A stretch of 64,000 nt of DNA from Mucilaginibacter sp. KACC 22773 (GTDB taxonomy: Bacteria; Bacteroidota; Bacteroidia; Sphingobacteriales; Sphingobacteriaceae), in assembly GCF_028736215.1 (NCBI RefSeq), contig NZ_CP117883.1:6510001-6574000 (forward strand), given 5' to 3'. This document shows, piece by piece, positions 29,386 to 38,591 of this stretch. The position numbers and the translations under genes were made by a program. The stretch's first letter is position 1, and the number at the start of each line of letters is the position of its first letter. Under the pieces are notes generated by a model. That model ran no database searches. It was not told the origin of the DNA and saw only the letters and a program-made list of their open reading frames with translations.

Positions 29386-29510
29386 TAAGAGGCTGTATCA
29401 TAAATCATGATCAGCCTCTTTTTTGTGTGATTTATTCGGGTACCTGATGGAGGCAATTTTCGTACAGGCGATTCTCAGACGGTCATTTTGATTTATGATG
29501 CAGCCCCTTA
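29386..29510. mobile_element. MITE-like element with 22-bp imperfect terminal inverted repeats
   Basis: The left end (29386-29407, TAAGAGGCTGTATCATAAATCA) and the inverted right end (29489-29510) agree at 20 of 22 positions, enclosing about 80 bases with no gene. The left end also folds by itself into a hairpin (GAGGCTG at 29389-29395 with CAGCCTC, extended by ATCAT/ATGAT) followed by six T at 29419-29424, a terminator-like structure. Ends of this kind are common in insertion sequences of Bacteroidota. No clear target duplication is visible, so a full-length parent element would be needed to name the family. Confidence 0.5.
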
Positions 29511-29639
29511 CCTGTTTTTTTAGCTAAGATGTTTTTTCTGTCCGGCTTTTTCAGCGACCAAACAACACTCTGTTAATCAGCTATTTGGATTGTTTTTCAA
29601 GTATTCTAATCCCTTTTTGGAATTTGTTTCAAATACTCT

Positions 29640-29793
29640 TTAAATTTCCGGGACTAAATCTTTATCATTTTCATCATCGTCTATTATTATTTCTACTATA
29701 AGTTGGGCAATCAGATCTATTAATTCAGCTTCGTTGTTATCAAATTTTGATATTCCTTTTTTTGCAATTCTTTTGGCTGGTCTTTTTTTTCAT
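29640..29793 (-). pseudogene. Frameshifted small ORF, about 50 residues, unknown function
   Basis: Reading leftward from the ATG at 29793, eight A follow the start codon. If one A is removed the frame gives a 50-residue basic-then-acidic peptide: MKKKRPAKRIAKKG, then ELIDLIAQLIVEII, then an acidic DDDEND tail before the stop at 29640. As written, the frame stops after 17 codons. The peptide has the composition of the small orphan ORFs found with mobile elements, but I cannot assign a function. The A8 tract could also be a slippage site or a sequencing error. Confidence 0.35.
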
Positions 29794-29991
29794 TTTAGTG
29801 ATATTAGTTCAAGGTTAAATATAGCCAACCCAACACTAAAAGCCATGAGAATAGCACTTTCCGCCTGTGCATGGATTGCAGAGGAACCCTTTGAAAAAAT
29901 CGGATTTTTCGCATATAATGGACAGAACTATTACTTGTCCAACAATAAAATTCAGCTGAGCGGACGAATGACTATTGAATGTTCGCTCTGA
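29734..29991 (+). CDS. Possible hypothetical protein, weak
   Basis: An 85-codon frame overlaps the small pseudogene on the other strand. Its first third is the mirror of that ORF. The second part (WIAEEPFEKIGFFAYNGQNYYLSNN) has protein-like composition, but other frames here are also open and no family was recognised. It ends 9 bases before the convergent GH29 stop. It may be a fragment of element cargo or chance. Confidence 0.15.
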   Translation: MLSNFDIPFFAILLAGLFFHFSDISSRLNIANPTLKAMRIALSACAWIAEEPFEKIGFFAYNGQNYYLSNNKIQLSGRMTIECSL

Positions 29992-29999
29992 TCAAACCG

Positions 30000-31463
30000 T
30001 CATAGTAACGACGGCTGCTTATAAATACCAAAAGTATGAATGGCTAAACAAGCTTTACCGGAAGTAACACGCAGCCTAACTCTCGATGCAGTTACCGGTT
30101 TAAATTTGATTAACCATTTATAGCCTATAGACTGCTTGCTGGTTGCTTCGGGAATAGGAATCCAATCTTTTCCATTAGATGAATAATCTACAGACCAGCC
30201 GGTTGTGCGATGGCCCAATTCGATAACCTCCTGAAGCATCAACACGTCAAACGTTTTCTTTTTGCCCAGGTTAAAGGTTATAGTATCTGTAACGGCCTTA
30301 TCATTGGTTGCATAGTACGTGCTTTCGTTATTGTCAACCATATTAGCCGGCTTGTATATGCCGCCGCGAGGATGTTGCGATTTTATAACAGCACCGGCTG
30401 CCAGGTTTTTTTTAAATGTGCTCCTGATCAGGTAGTTCAGGCTATCGGCCCTTACCGAATCGATAGAAGAAACCAGGCCCCGTTTATCGGGCGGAAAGTT
30501 TAACAACAGCACACTATTGTGGCCTACCGAATTGAAGTAGAGGTCCCATAGCGTGGCTACACTTTTAACATGGGCATCTTCTTCCTGGTGATAAAACCAG
30601 CTTGGGCGGATGGATACATCTACTTCGGCCGGCACATAAGCGCTGCCATCAACTTCGCCGTGGTTTAATTGGGTAATGTGGGCGGCTTCCTCGCGGATAG
30701 AAACCGGGTTAATGGTTGACCAGCACGGATCGCCGGATAGTCCCGATTCATTGCCCATCCAGCGGCAATCGGCATAGCGGTAGGAGTTCTTTGTTCCGAA
30801 AACAACACAGTTAGGCTGTAATTTGCGCACGGTATCTGCCCAGCGATCATAAAACGACGTGGTAATCTGGTCGGCACCGGCACCATCCCACCATATTTCC
30901 CAAATGGCCCCGTAATTTCTTAGTAATTCCGATAGCTGGCCCGCATAATAATCGCTGTAATCAGGTGTACCATACCTGGAATCATGCCTGTCATGCGGTC
31001 CCAGGTAAATTGCTGCTTTTATTCCCGAGGCTTTACACGCATCTGTAAATTCTCTTACAACATCGCCTTTACCATTTTTCCAGGGACTGTTTTTTACCGA
31101 ATAATTGGTATGCGCGGTTGGCCAGTTACAAAAACCATCGGCATGTTTGGCAACCAAAATCGCTGTTGTAATCCCGGCGCTTTTAAGCACACTTGTCCAC
31201 TGGTTACAATCCAATGCTGTAGGATTGAACAGTTGGGGGCTTGCTGTGCCATCGCCTTCATTAACGTTGGCAAACGTATTCATCCCGAAATGAAAGAAAG
31301 CTATAATTTCGCGATGGTACCATTCAATTTGCCTGGCGTTGGGTACCGGGCCAACGGGAGTTGGTGCCGTTTGCGCATTAACCGCTAATGGCATTAAAAC
31401 CCAGACTATAGCAATTAAGCTGAGCTGCTTTTTTATTTGAGTGACTAATTGTTTAAAATTCAT
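30000..31463 (-). CDS. GH29 alpha-L-fucosidase with C-terminal F5/8-type (CBM32-like) domain
   Basis: I place the start at the ATG at 31463 (MNFKQLVTQ), which gives a signal peptide ending near AVNAQ; the longer frame adds 60 unlikely residues and runs into the upstream spacer. The 487-residue enzyme has the GH29 barrel features YHREIIAFFHFGMNTF, AKHADGFCNWPT and the predicted nucleophile Asp193 in EIWWDGAGADQ. The last ~130 residues form a discoidin/F5-8 type C domain, common in subfamily B enzymes that prefer branched alpha-1,3/1,4-fucosides. It is the last gene of a leftward SusC-SusD-GH29 locus and should release fucose from the glycan that locus imports. Confidence 0.9.
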   Translation of the reverse strand: MNFKQLVTQIKKQLSLIAIVWVLMPLAVNAQTAPTPVGPVPNARQIEWYHREIIAFFHFGMNTFANVNEGDGTASPQLFNPTALDCNQWTSVLKSAGITTAILVAKHADGFCNWPTAHTNYSVKNSPWKNGKGDVVREFTDACKASGIKAAIYLGPHDRHDSRYGTPDYSDYYAGQLSELLRNYGAIWEIWWDGAGADQITTSFYDRWADTVRKLQPNCVVFGTKNSYRYADCRWMGNESGLSGDPCWSTINPVSIREEAAHITQLNHGEVDGSAYVPAEVDVSIRPSWFYHQEEDAHVKSVATLWDLYFNSVGHNSVLLLNFPPDKRGLVSSIDSVRADSLNYLIRSTFKKNLAAGAVIKSQHPRGGIYKPANMVDNNESTYYATNDKAVTDTITFNLGKKKTFDVLMLQEVIELGHRTTGWSVDYSSNGKDWIPIPEATSKQSIGYKWLIKFKPVTASRVRLRVTSGKACLAIHTFGIYKQPSLL

Positions 31464-31695
31464 GTTATTAGTTAAAAATCCATTTGAATAAATAATGTTA
31501 ATAATGTAATTGTATCGCCCGTTTAAAGCCAGCTTTGCTATCTTCCTTATATCAGGACACTGCCTTTTGCAAAAATTCGTAATGCCTTTCAAAATAAACT
31601 TTGATCCTGATATCATTCGCCTCAACAAATTCTGTATATCCAATCGGGCTTTGTTTATTATTGACCAATAAAAAACTCCAATTAAATTATTTCAT

Positions 31696-31732
31696 AACCA
31701 CAACCTTACCCGAAGCAAATAAGGTTGTGGTT
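31696..31732 (-). terminator. Perfect 13-bp hairpin between susD and the GH29 gene
   Basis: AACCACAACCTTA (31696-31708) pairs perfectly with 31720-31732 around an 11-base loop, 38 bases past the susD stop. There is no T run on the minus strand, so it may stabilise the susCD part of the mRNA or give partial termination before GH29 rather than being a strong terminator. Confidence 0.5.
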
Positions 31733-31769
31733 AAAAACTGATGTTTCTTTAATAAGTTAAGCTCTGTTA

Positions 31770-33422
31770 CTACCATCCAGAGTTTTGCTTCAGGTTAGGG
31801 TTCAGGGTTAACTCCTGTATAGGTAAAGGATTTAAGTATAATTTATCGTTCCACGTACGGGTAATACCCGGGTAAACTTTAATATAATTATTACCGTCAA
31901 CAACAATATTGCTTACCTGGTCCGCGGGATACTGGGCCCTGAGTGCAGGCGTAAGTTTCATACCCAGAGCTGTTTCGGAGTTATTGATGAGCGTACCGGC
32001 ATGCCAGCGGTGCATATCATCAAAGCGAAATCCTTCTGATCCCAGTTCAATCCTTCTTTCTCTCCTGATCTCGTCAATGAGTACCGGTAATGCTGGAAAG
32101 TCTGATTTTGGATCTTTAACAAGGCTGGCAATGATCATGTGGGGCATGCCTACCCTGTCGCGCAATTTGTTAATGGTATTATCCAATACTGTTTGCGTAC
32201 AAAGGCCCAGTTCTGCCTTAGCCTCTGCTTCTATCAGCAACGTTTCGGCATACCTGAAAATAAATACATCAAATGTAGATTGTCCTGCATTCCAGGCGGC
32301 AAGGCTTGACGAACGCCCCTTTATTGGCTGATAACCGGTAGAAGTAACTGACGTACCGATACGGGGTAACGTGATAATATCCCCGTTTAAAAAGTCGAAC
32401 CCTCTTGTCGCAATTTGTTGTTTATAACGGGGGTCGCGGTTGGTTGCTTCATCATCGGGCGTATTATCACCCTTATAAAGCGAACTAAGCGAGGTTGGTT
32501 TGCCATCGGTACATAAAAACGACCGGGCAAAATCCTTGGAATACCCGTCACCGGCCTCGCCAAGCTGCCTGTCGAAATTATTGGTTAATACTGTTGTCAG
32601 ATAACGCATAGGCATAATGGCTTCAGGGTTACCTTGTAGTTCATCCTGTATAAACAGGTTGTAATAATCGCTTTGGGGGTTCCCCGTACTGTAAATATCA
32701 AACTGCCCCGAAGCCATGATCTGTTCTGCTGCATCGGTAGCCTGCTGCAGGTAAATCGTTTCGTCGCCTACGCCAAAATATTTACGGTAAGTTCCTTCCC
32801 ACAAACATATCCTTGCCTTTAGCGCAAGCGCCATATACTTATTAAGGCGGCCATCGGGGGCATCTACGGGCAAGTGGGCGACAGCGAAGTTAATATCCTT
32901 GAGTACCGAATCCATCACCTGCTTATGCGGCATACGCGTTCCGTATAAAACACTTTTAGATGTGTCAACAATATATTTATTAACGTAAGGTACATCGCCA
33001 AATGTTTTTACTTTGCCCCAAAAATCATTGGCCCTGAAAAATAGCGTTTCGCCTACATAAATGTTTTTGATATCATCGCTTATAGTCGCTTTTGAATAGT
33101 TGGCCAGGAAAAAATTACAGGTACGGATAAAGCCAAAATTCCATCCGCCGCCTGTTGTAGGCACTGTTGATGTGCCTGCAAGGTAGGAGTTGATAGAGGC
33201 ATTTGCCTTATCATCAGAATCGTCATCGGCATTCACAAAGTTTTGAACAGGTAACGTTGAGTAATACTGATTGCAATAGATCTGCAAATCGGTTTCATTT
33301 TTAAAGAAGTTTTGCGGACTGATGTCGCTCAACGGATAGCGGTTAAGAAAACTATCTTTTTTGCATGATGCCAATATTAGCGCAGCAAAAAATGTCATGA
33401 ATATAATATGCTTATTTTTCAT
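31770..33422 (-). CDS. SusD/RagB-family outer-membrane glycan-binding lipoprotein (fucoside locus)
   Basis: A 550-residue protein with lipobox LASC followed by KK. It shows the usual SusD features: an N-terminal helical region with NIYVGETLFFRANDFWGKVKTFGDVPYV, and C-terminal motifs IFRYAETLLIEAEAKAELG, ERRIELGSEGFRFDDMHRW and LNPLPIQELTLNPNLKQN. It is encoded 23 bases after its SusC partner and is only distantly similar to the other SusD here, so a different ligand is expected. The downstream fucosidase suggests a fucosylated glycan. Confidence 0.94.
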   Translation of the reverse strand: MKNKHIIFMTFFAALILASCKKDSFLNRYPLSDISPQNFFKNETDLQIYCNQYYSTLPVQNFVNADDDSDDKANASINSYLAGTSTVPTTGGGWNFGFIRTCNFFLANYSKATISDDIKNIYVGETLFFRANDFWGKVKTFGDVPYVNKYIVDTSKSVLYGTRMPHKQVMDSVLKDINFAVAHLPVDAPDGRLNKYMALALKARICLWEGTYRKYFGVGDETIYLQQATDAAEQIMASGQFDIYSTGNPQSDYYNLFIQDELQGNPEAIMPMRYLTTVLTNNFDRQLGEAGDGYSKDFARSFLCTDGKPTSLSSLYKGDNTPDDEATNRDPRYKQQIATRGFDFLNGDIITLPRIGTSVTSTGYQPIKGRSSSLAAWNAGQSTFDVFIFRYAETLLIEAEAKAELGLCTQTVLDNTINKLRDRVGMPHMIIASLVKDPKSDFPALPVLIDEIRRERRIELGSEGFRFDDMHRWHAGTLINNSETALGMKLTPALRAQYPADQVSNIVVDGNNYIKVYPGITRTWNDKLYLNPLPIQELTLNPNLKQNSGW

Positions 33423-33445
33423 CTTATTTAACGATTTAAATTAGT

Positions 33446-36400
33446 TTATAAAGTGGCCTGCAGGCCAAACGATACCGATTTATTGATGGGATATGTGCCA
33501 AAATTGCCGCCATTACTCACAATTTCAGGGTCGTAACCTTTAAACATGGATGTTATGGTAAAAAGGTTGGCGCCGGTAACATATACCCTCACCTTATGCA
33601 GGCTTAGTTTATTAATAAGCTGTGCCGGAAGCGAATAACCCAGGGTTATTTGTTTTACGCGACAGTAAGCAGCATTTTGCAAATACATGGTTTGGGTTTG
33701 CTGGTTTCCTGAACCATTAAACCTCGGACGCGAAAAATAGGCATTTGGGTTTTGTGGCGTCCAGTAGTCTGTTGCGTACCCATAGGGGATATTCCACTCG
33801 TTACCTTTAAATCCGTAAAAAACGTAGTCGTTAGGTACAAAATCGCCTTTTAAGATCCCCTGGAAAAAAGCAGCGAAATCAAAACTTTTGTATGCCAGGT
33901 TTAAATTAACCCCAAACCGGTAGCGTGGGGTAGTATTACCTATAATTTTTTGATCGCCCGGGTTTGTTACCGTATTGCTGCCGTAGCTAATCTTTCCATC
34001 GTTATTCAGGTCGGCATATTTAATATCCCCGGCAAGCCAGGTGTACCCGGCGAGTGCGCTGTTATCAACTTTTGCTGCATCGGCATCGGTTTTGTAAAAG
34101 CCATCGCTTACAAAGCCCCAGATACTGCCAAGTTTCTGGCCCGGATAATAATCGCCTATGCTTAATGTTGGGTTAAGGTCGTACCTGGTTATGGTGCTCC
34201 TGGAATCAGACAGGCCAAGGCTAACGCTGTAAAACAGCTGCTTATCAAACATGCGGTCTTTCCAGCTCACACTCAACTCCCAGCCTTTTGTCCCCAGGTC
34301 GGCGGCATTTCTTAAAGGCGCACCCGTACCTAAAACTGCCGGCAATTGTTGCCCGGCAACCAGCATGTTTTTAGTATCGGTAATAAAGTAGTCAAAACTG
34401 CCGCTTAGCCGGCTGTTTAACAAAGCATAATCTAAACCTATATTTTTTGTCTGCACTTTTTCCCAGGTAAGGGTAGTGCTGATAAGGCCCGGCGCACCAA
34501 CAGTAACACCCGGCAGGTTATTGAATAAATAGTTAACCGTACCTGTGCTTTGCGTAGCTATATAAGGATACTGCGCCGATGAAGATACACCGTTTGATGC
34601 CTGCTGATTGGGTAACTGGCCATAAGAAACCCTGATCTTTAATTCATCAAGGGTACTTTTAAGCCCCGCCATAAAGCTTTCTTCGGCTATGTTCCAGCCA
34701 GCCGATACTGATGGAGAGAAGGCATAGCGGTGATTAGCCGGGAAACGTGATGTGCCATCGTACCTGCCATTTACCTCCAACAGGTACCTTTTATCATATA
34801 TATAGTTCAACCTGAAAAAAGTGCCGATTAAGGCGGATTGTGTTTCGGCTCCGCCTACCTTAGGTTTTGGATCATTATTAGTGCCAATTGCCGGCAGCGT
34901 AGGGTCTATCAGGTTGTGGGCAGTGGCATTGCTTAGTACATAATGAAAATACTCCTGGTTATATCCTGCAAGCGCTTTAAAATAGTTTTTAGTTCCAAAA
35001 GTGTTTTCATACGTGGCATAAGCGTTAAAGGCATTGTAATTATCATTATGCCGGTATTCAGATACCCTGGATGGATTGGTATGTGGGAATATATTTAAAA
35101 AAGCGCCGTCGACACCGTATTCGTTAAAGGGGATAACCTGTTCCCTGTCAAACGCGGTATAGCTGTTCCAGGTATAATCTGACGTAATGGTAAGGTGCTT
35201 AACCGGGTTTAATATAATACGGCCAGTTGTCCAGAAATCGTTTTCGGAGTTGATATCCCGGCCATTCTGCTTTATAACCGCTACAGGATTTGTATAATTA
35301 CCCTGGCCTGAAAAGTTGCCATCAGGGTTATACACGGGCATTAAAGGGCGCAGGTCGTTCGGGATCCATGCACCGCCCTGATTGGACTGGTTAGTATAGG
35401 CGCTTTGATTATTATCAGTATGCGTCATAGACATATTGAAATTAAATGTAAGCCACTTGGTAACATCCGATACAATCTTTAAGCTTGGCGTATACCTTTT
35501 ATATACCTGGTTGGCTACTTTTTCCAATCCGTTCTGGGTAAAATAACCCATATTGGCCGAGTAGGTTGTTTTCCCCTCGCCACCGGATACCGACAAATAG
35601 TGCTGTTGCTGAGGTGCCCAGCCGGGATATAATACCTTGATCCAGTTGGTATTGCCTACATAACGGTAGCGCTGCGGGTTGCCGGGATCCACGTATGCCG
35701 AAGGGTTATGGGCAGGATCGTTAAAATAAGCCATGATATTAGTGGAATCCTGGGCGGTAAAAGGATCGTTGGATGTATAACCGCCACTTTTCGCGCCCGA
35801 TCTTTGGGCGGCGTTAAACATATTCAGGTAATCCTTGGAATTGATATAATCAGGCATTTTGGTTGGCCGAGATGAAGTGTAGGAGCCCGAGTACGTAATT
35901 TGTGTAGCGCCTTTTTTGCCGGTTTTGGTGGTAATCAGGATCACACCAAAAGCCGCCCGCCCCCCGTAAATAGCCGCTGAAGCGGCGTCTTTCAATACCG
36001 ATACACTCGCCACATCATTAGGGTCTATCAGGTTGGGGTCGCGCTGTACCCCATCAACCAATATTAGCGGATTTGGGCTACCGCTTATGGTTGTATACCC
36101 TCTTACGCTATAACTGGCCCCGGTGCCAGGCTGTCCGTTGTTAAGGTTAACATTCAAATTAGGGATTAAGCCGTTTAAACCATCTCCAAGGTTTACAATC
36201 GGCCTGCTTTCCAGTTTATCGGCACCCACGCTGGCAACTGCCCCGGTTAAATTAACCTTTTTTTGCGTGCCGTATCCTACAACCACCAATTCATTTAATG
36301 AGTTGGCAAAAGCGGTCATTCTGACTTCAATATTCGATTGTGAACCAATTACAACCTCCCTGGTTTGAAAGCCTATGAAAGAAATAACGAGCACGTCGCC

Positions 36401-36922
36401 AGGTTTGGCATCAATTGAAAATTGTCCCTCTGCATTGGTCACAGTACCTTTTTTAGTATCCTTTAATATTACAGATGCTCCGGGTAATGGCGCACCTTTG
36501 TCGTCGATAACAGTTCCACTGATCTTTTGAACAGCAATAACCGACTTTGCAGTTTGTAATGGCTCAGTCTCCTTTAAAGCGATGGTCTTTTTGAATATTT
36601 TATAACTTACCGGCATACCATTGAGGCACTGGTCGAGAACATCGGCAATGGTCTGCTTTTCTACATTAATATTTAAAGTTTTTGATTTAAGAACATCAAG
36701 ATTATCGTAGTATACAAAATGATATCCTGTCTGGGTTTCTATTAATGATAAAACCTTGTCTACAGACACATTCTTTTCATGAAGTGTAATTAGCTGACCA
36801 AAGCTTTTTGCACTTACTTGTGCAAATGCTATAATCAATATGACAATCGTTAGCTTCATAATTAGAAAAATTTGGTGCATAGTGCGCCATGACGCTTCCG
36901 CGCACTTTAAATTAATTTTCAT
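33446..36922 (-). CDS. SusC-type TonB-dependent transporter with N-terminal STN signalling domain
   Basis: The 1158-residue protein has a signal peptide (LIIAFAQVSAKSFGQ), then a secretin/TonB N-terminal STN domain (about residues 50-110), a carboxypeptidase-D-like domain (KISGTVIDDKGAPLPGASVILKD), and the plug beginning VVVGYGTQKKVNLTGAV with LKDAASAAIYGGRAAFGVILI. The barrel completes the protein. STN-bearing SusC proteins pass a ligand signal to a FecR anti-sigma factor, and such a gene lies 299 bases upstream. Its N-terminal leader and start region resemble those of the third SusC at 62022. Confidence 0.95.
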   Translation of the reverse strand: MKINLKCAEASWRTMHQIFLIMKLTIVILIIAFAQVSAKSFGQLITLHEKNVSVDKVLSLIETQTGYHFVYYDNLDVLKSKTLNINVEKQTIADVLDQCLNGMPVSYKIFKKTIALKETEPLQTAKSVIAVQKISGTVIDDKGAPLPGASVILKDTKKGTVTNAEGQFSIDAKPGDVLVISFIGFQTREVVIGSQSNIEVRMTAFANSLNELVVVGYGTQKKVNLTGAVASVGADKLESRPIVNLGDGLNGLIPNLNVNLNNGQPGTGASYSVRGYTTISGSPNPLILVDGVQRDPNLIDPNDVASVSVLKDAASAAIYGGRAAFGVILITTKTGKKGATQITYSGSYTSSRPTKMPDYINSKDYLNMFNAAQRSGAKSGGYTSNDPFTAQDSTNIMAYFNDPAHNPSAYVDPGNPQRYRYVGNTNWIKVLYPGWAPQQQHYLSVSGGEGKTTYSANMGYFTQNGLEKVANQVYKRYTPSLKIVSDVTKWLTFNFNMSMTHTDNNQSAYTNQSNQGGAWIPNDLRPLMPVYNPDGNFSGQGNYTNPVAVIKQNGRDINSENDFWTTGRIILNPVKHLTITSDYTWNSYTAFDREQVIPFNEYGVDGAFLNIFPHTNPSRVSEYRHNDNYNAFNAYATYENTFGTKNYFKALAGYNQEYFHYVLSNATAHNLIDPTLPAIGTNNDPKPKVGGAETQSALIGTFFRLNYIYDKRYLLEVNGRYDGTSRFPANHRYAFSPSVSAGWNIAEESFMAGLKSTLDELKIRVSYGQLPNQQASNGVSSSAQYPYIATQSTGTVNYLFNNLPGVTVGAPGLISTTLTWEKVQTKNIGLDYALLNSRLSGSFDYFITDTKNMLVAGQQLPAVLGTGAPLRNAADLGTKGWELSVSWKDRMFDKQLFYSVSLGLSDSRSTITRYDLNPTLSIGDYYPGQKLGSIWGFVSDGFYKTDADAAKVDNSALAGYTWLAGDIKYADLNNDGKISYGSNTVTNPGDQKIIGNTTPRYRFGVNLNLAYKSFDFAAFFQGILKGDFVPNDYVFYGFKGNEWNIPYGYATDYWTPQNPNAYFSRPRFNGSGNQQTQTMYLQNAAYCRVKQITLGYSLPAQLINKLSLHKVRVYVTGANLFTITSMFKGYDPEIVSNGGNFGTYPINKSVSFGLQATL

Positions 36923-36933
36923 AATTTTGGTTA

Positions 36934-36944
36934 GTTTGGGTTAA
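36934..36944 (-). promoter_or_regulatory. Conserved leader motif TTAACCCAAAC upstream of susC
   Basis: The 11-base sequence is found exactly 11 bases before the start codon. The same 11 bases occur at the same distance in front of the third susC gene (62000-62010). The xylan susC has a shortened version (TTAACAAAC). It probably belongs to the translation initiation region of this gene class. Confidence 0.5.
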
Positions 36945-36994
36945 ACGTTAGATTTAATTTGGTTACTTCTGATGGTTGGATACCCAGATATTAG

Positions 36995-37021
36995 CCGGGA
37001 AAGTGTTACAGCACTTCCCGG
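36995..37021 (-). promoter_or_regulatory. Hairpin in the fecR-susC spacer
   Basis: CCGGGAAAGTG and CACTTCCCGG (36995-37005 and 37012-37021) form a 10-bp stem with one bulged A. It lies 73 bases upstream of the susC start. On the plus strand it is followed by TTTTTATTT, but both flanking genes run on the minus strand, where no T run follows. A similar hairpin beginning CCGG(A)AAGTG is found in the same position before the third susC gene. Confidence 0.5.
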
Positions 37022-37221
37022 TTTTTATTTATACAGGCCAACCGTGTAATAAGGATATTGCACTATTAGGCTATACATAATCATTAAGGGTATCAGTTTT
37101 TAGGTGGTTCTTCGTAGTTCTTTCTCCATAATTAGTTTTTAAGTGAATAATAGGTTGTTTATTAAATCCGTCACAATATCAGATATTCAACAGATTGGCT
37201 TTCCCATGAGCCAGTCTTTAT

Positions 37222-38385
37222 CTAATTAGCAACAATGATATTTTTTCCTTCTATCCGGTATTTAATGCCTCCAAATTGTAATATTCCCAACAACTCTGAG
37301 ATATCCGCTGCGCGTGACATCCTTCCGTTAAGCTTTCTTTTAGGAACGTTTCCTTCGTATTTAATATTTATATCGTACCAGCGTGAAGCATTCATCATAA
37401 CCTGCTCGATACTCGCATTTTTAAAGACAAACAATCCATTCTTCCATGCAACCGCCGTTTCAGTATCTACGTCTTTAATTATTGACAGTCGGTCATTGTC
37501 CGTTAATACAGCTTGTTCTCCAGGTTTTAGTATGCCGGTTGCAGTTTTGCCTTTTATTCTCACTGAACCTTCCAACAGCGTTGTTTTAGTTTCCTGATCA
37601 TCGTCATATGCCGATACATTAAAATGTGTACCCAATACCTGCACCTCAGATTTGGACGTTTCCACAATAAATGGCATAGCCGGATTATGACTTACTTCAA
37701 AATAACCTTGTCCAGTGAGTCGGACTTTACGCTGCTTGCCGGTAAAAACCGTTGGAAATGTGATTGAAGAAGCGGCGTCCAGCCATACCTTGGTACCGTC
37801 CGCCAAAATCAATGGATAGGGAGACTGTTCGCCCTTCGCTGTGGATAAGATATTATAACTAACTGTCTCTTCTTTATCAGTGATGTTGTAAGTAATATCA
37901 TTGTCGCTGGCCTGAATAACTGTCCCGCCCTGTACTGCCAATTGCCCTTTCAAACCTTTAGCCAAAACGATCTTTTGGCCATTGGCCAGCGTTAGCGTTG
38001 CCCGATTTTGTCCCGGGGCAATAATTTGTATACGATTTTGTACTAATTGCGCTGATGTATGCTTCTTGTGCAACGCAAAATAACCGCCAAATCCTAATAA
38101 TACTACAATGGAAGCTGCGGCAGCAATGCGCGGCCATAAAGATGGTTTGCGTTCCATCCGGATATGTGGCAATAAGGCTGCATATATTTCTTTCTCCTTC
38201 TGTTCCAGGTCAGGTAAGGCAGGATCAATCTGGGTTGTCTCTTTATGCAGTTCTGCTTCGATCAGCATAAGCAAATCGTTTTCATTGGCGGCATTGTTAA
38301 ATTGTGCCAATAAAGCTTCGATTTCTGCTGTCGTGCATTCGTTTCGAATAAAGCGTTCCCATAAACCCCGTTGACTTCCATCCAT
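37222..38385 (-). CDS. FecR-family anti-sigma factor
   Basis: A 387-residue inner-membrane protein. The N-terminal cytoplasmic part (about residues 1-80) should bind the ECF sigma factor, and a single membrane helix (WPRIAAAASIVVLLGFGGYFAL) follows. The periplasmic FecR domain comes next (about 185-285, with LADGTKVWLDAASSITFP and VQVLGTHFNVSAYDDD). A C-terminal DUF4974/STN-like domain ends in FGGIKYRIEGKNIIV. It relays occupancy of the SusC at 33446-36922 to the sigma factor encoded divergently at 38592. The FecR at 60643-61788 is a clear paralogue. Confidence 0.93.
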   Translation of the reverse strand: MDGSQRGLWERFIRNECTTAEIEALLAQFNNAANENDLLMLIEAELHKETTQIDPALPDLEQKEKEIYAALLPHIRMERKPSLWPRIAAAASIVVLLGFGGYFALHKKHTSAQLVQNRIQIIAPGQNRATLTLANGQKIVLAKGLKGQLAVQGGTVIQASDNDITYNITDKEETVSYNILSTAKGEQSPYPLILADGTKVWLDAASSITFPTVFTGKQRKVRLTGQGYFEVSHNPAMPFIVETSKSEVQVLGTHFNVSAYDDDQETKTTLLEGSVRIKGKTATGILKPGEQAVLTDNDRLSIIKDVDTETAVAWKNGLFVFKNASIEQVMMNASRWYDINIKYEGNVPKRKLNGRMSRAADISELLGILQFGGIKYRIEGKNIIVAN

Positions 38386-38591
38386 AATTCAAGCGTTTGT
38401 TGTGGTAATACGTCAATGGAAAAAAAACCAATGAATCAAAAGGCCAATAATTTTCAACTATATCATAAGAAGCTGATAATCAAAGATAAAAATTCATGAA
38501 AAATAAAATATTTTTATTGTACTGAAACCATTAGTAGTTGAGAAATAATCGATTATTGTTACATTAGTAAATTCTTTAGACTATTGGCAGC

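Noticed and set aside
31464..31643. A 60-residue N-terminal extension of the GH29 fucosidase.
   Set aside because: The extension precedes a perfect signal peptide, which must be N-terminal for export.
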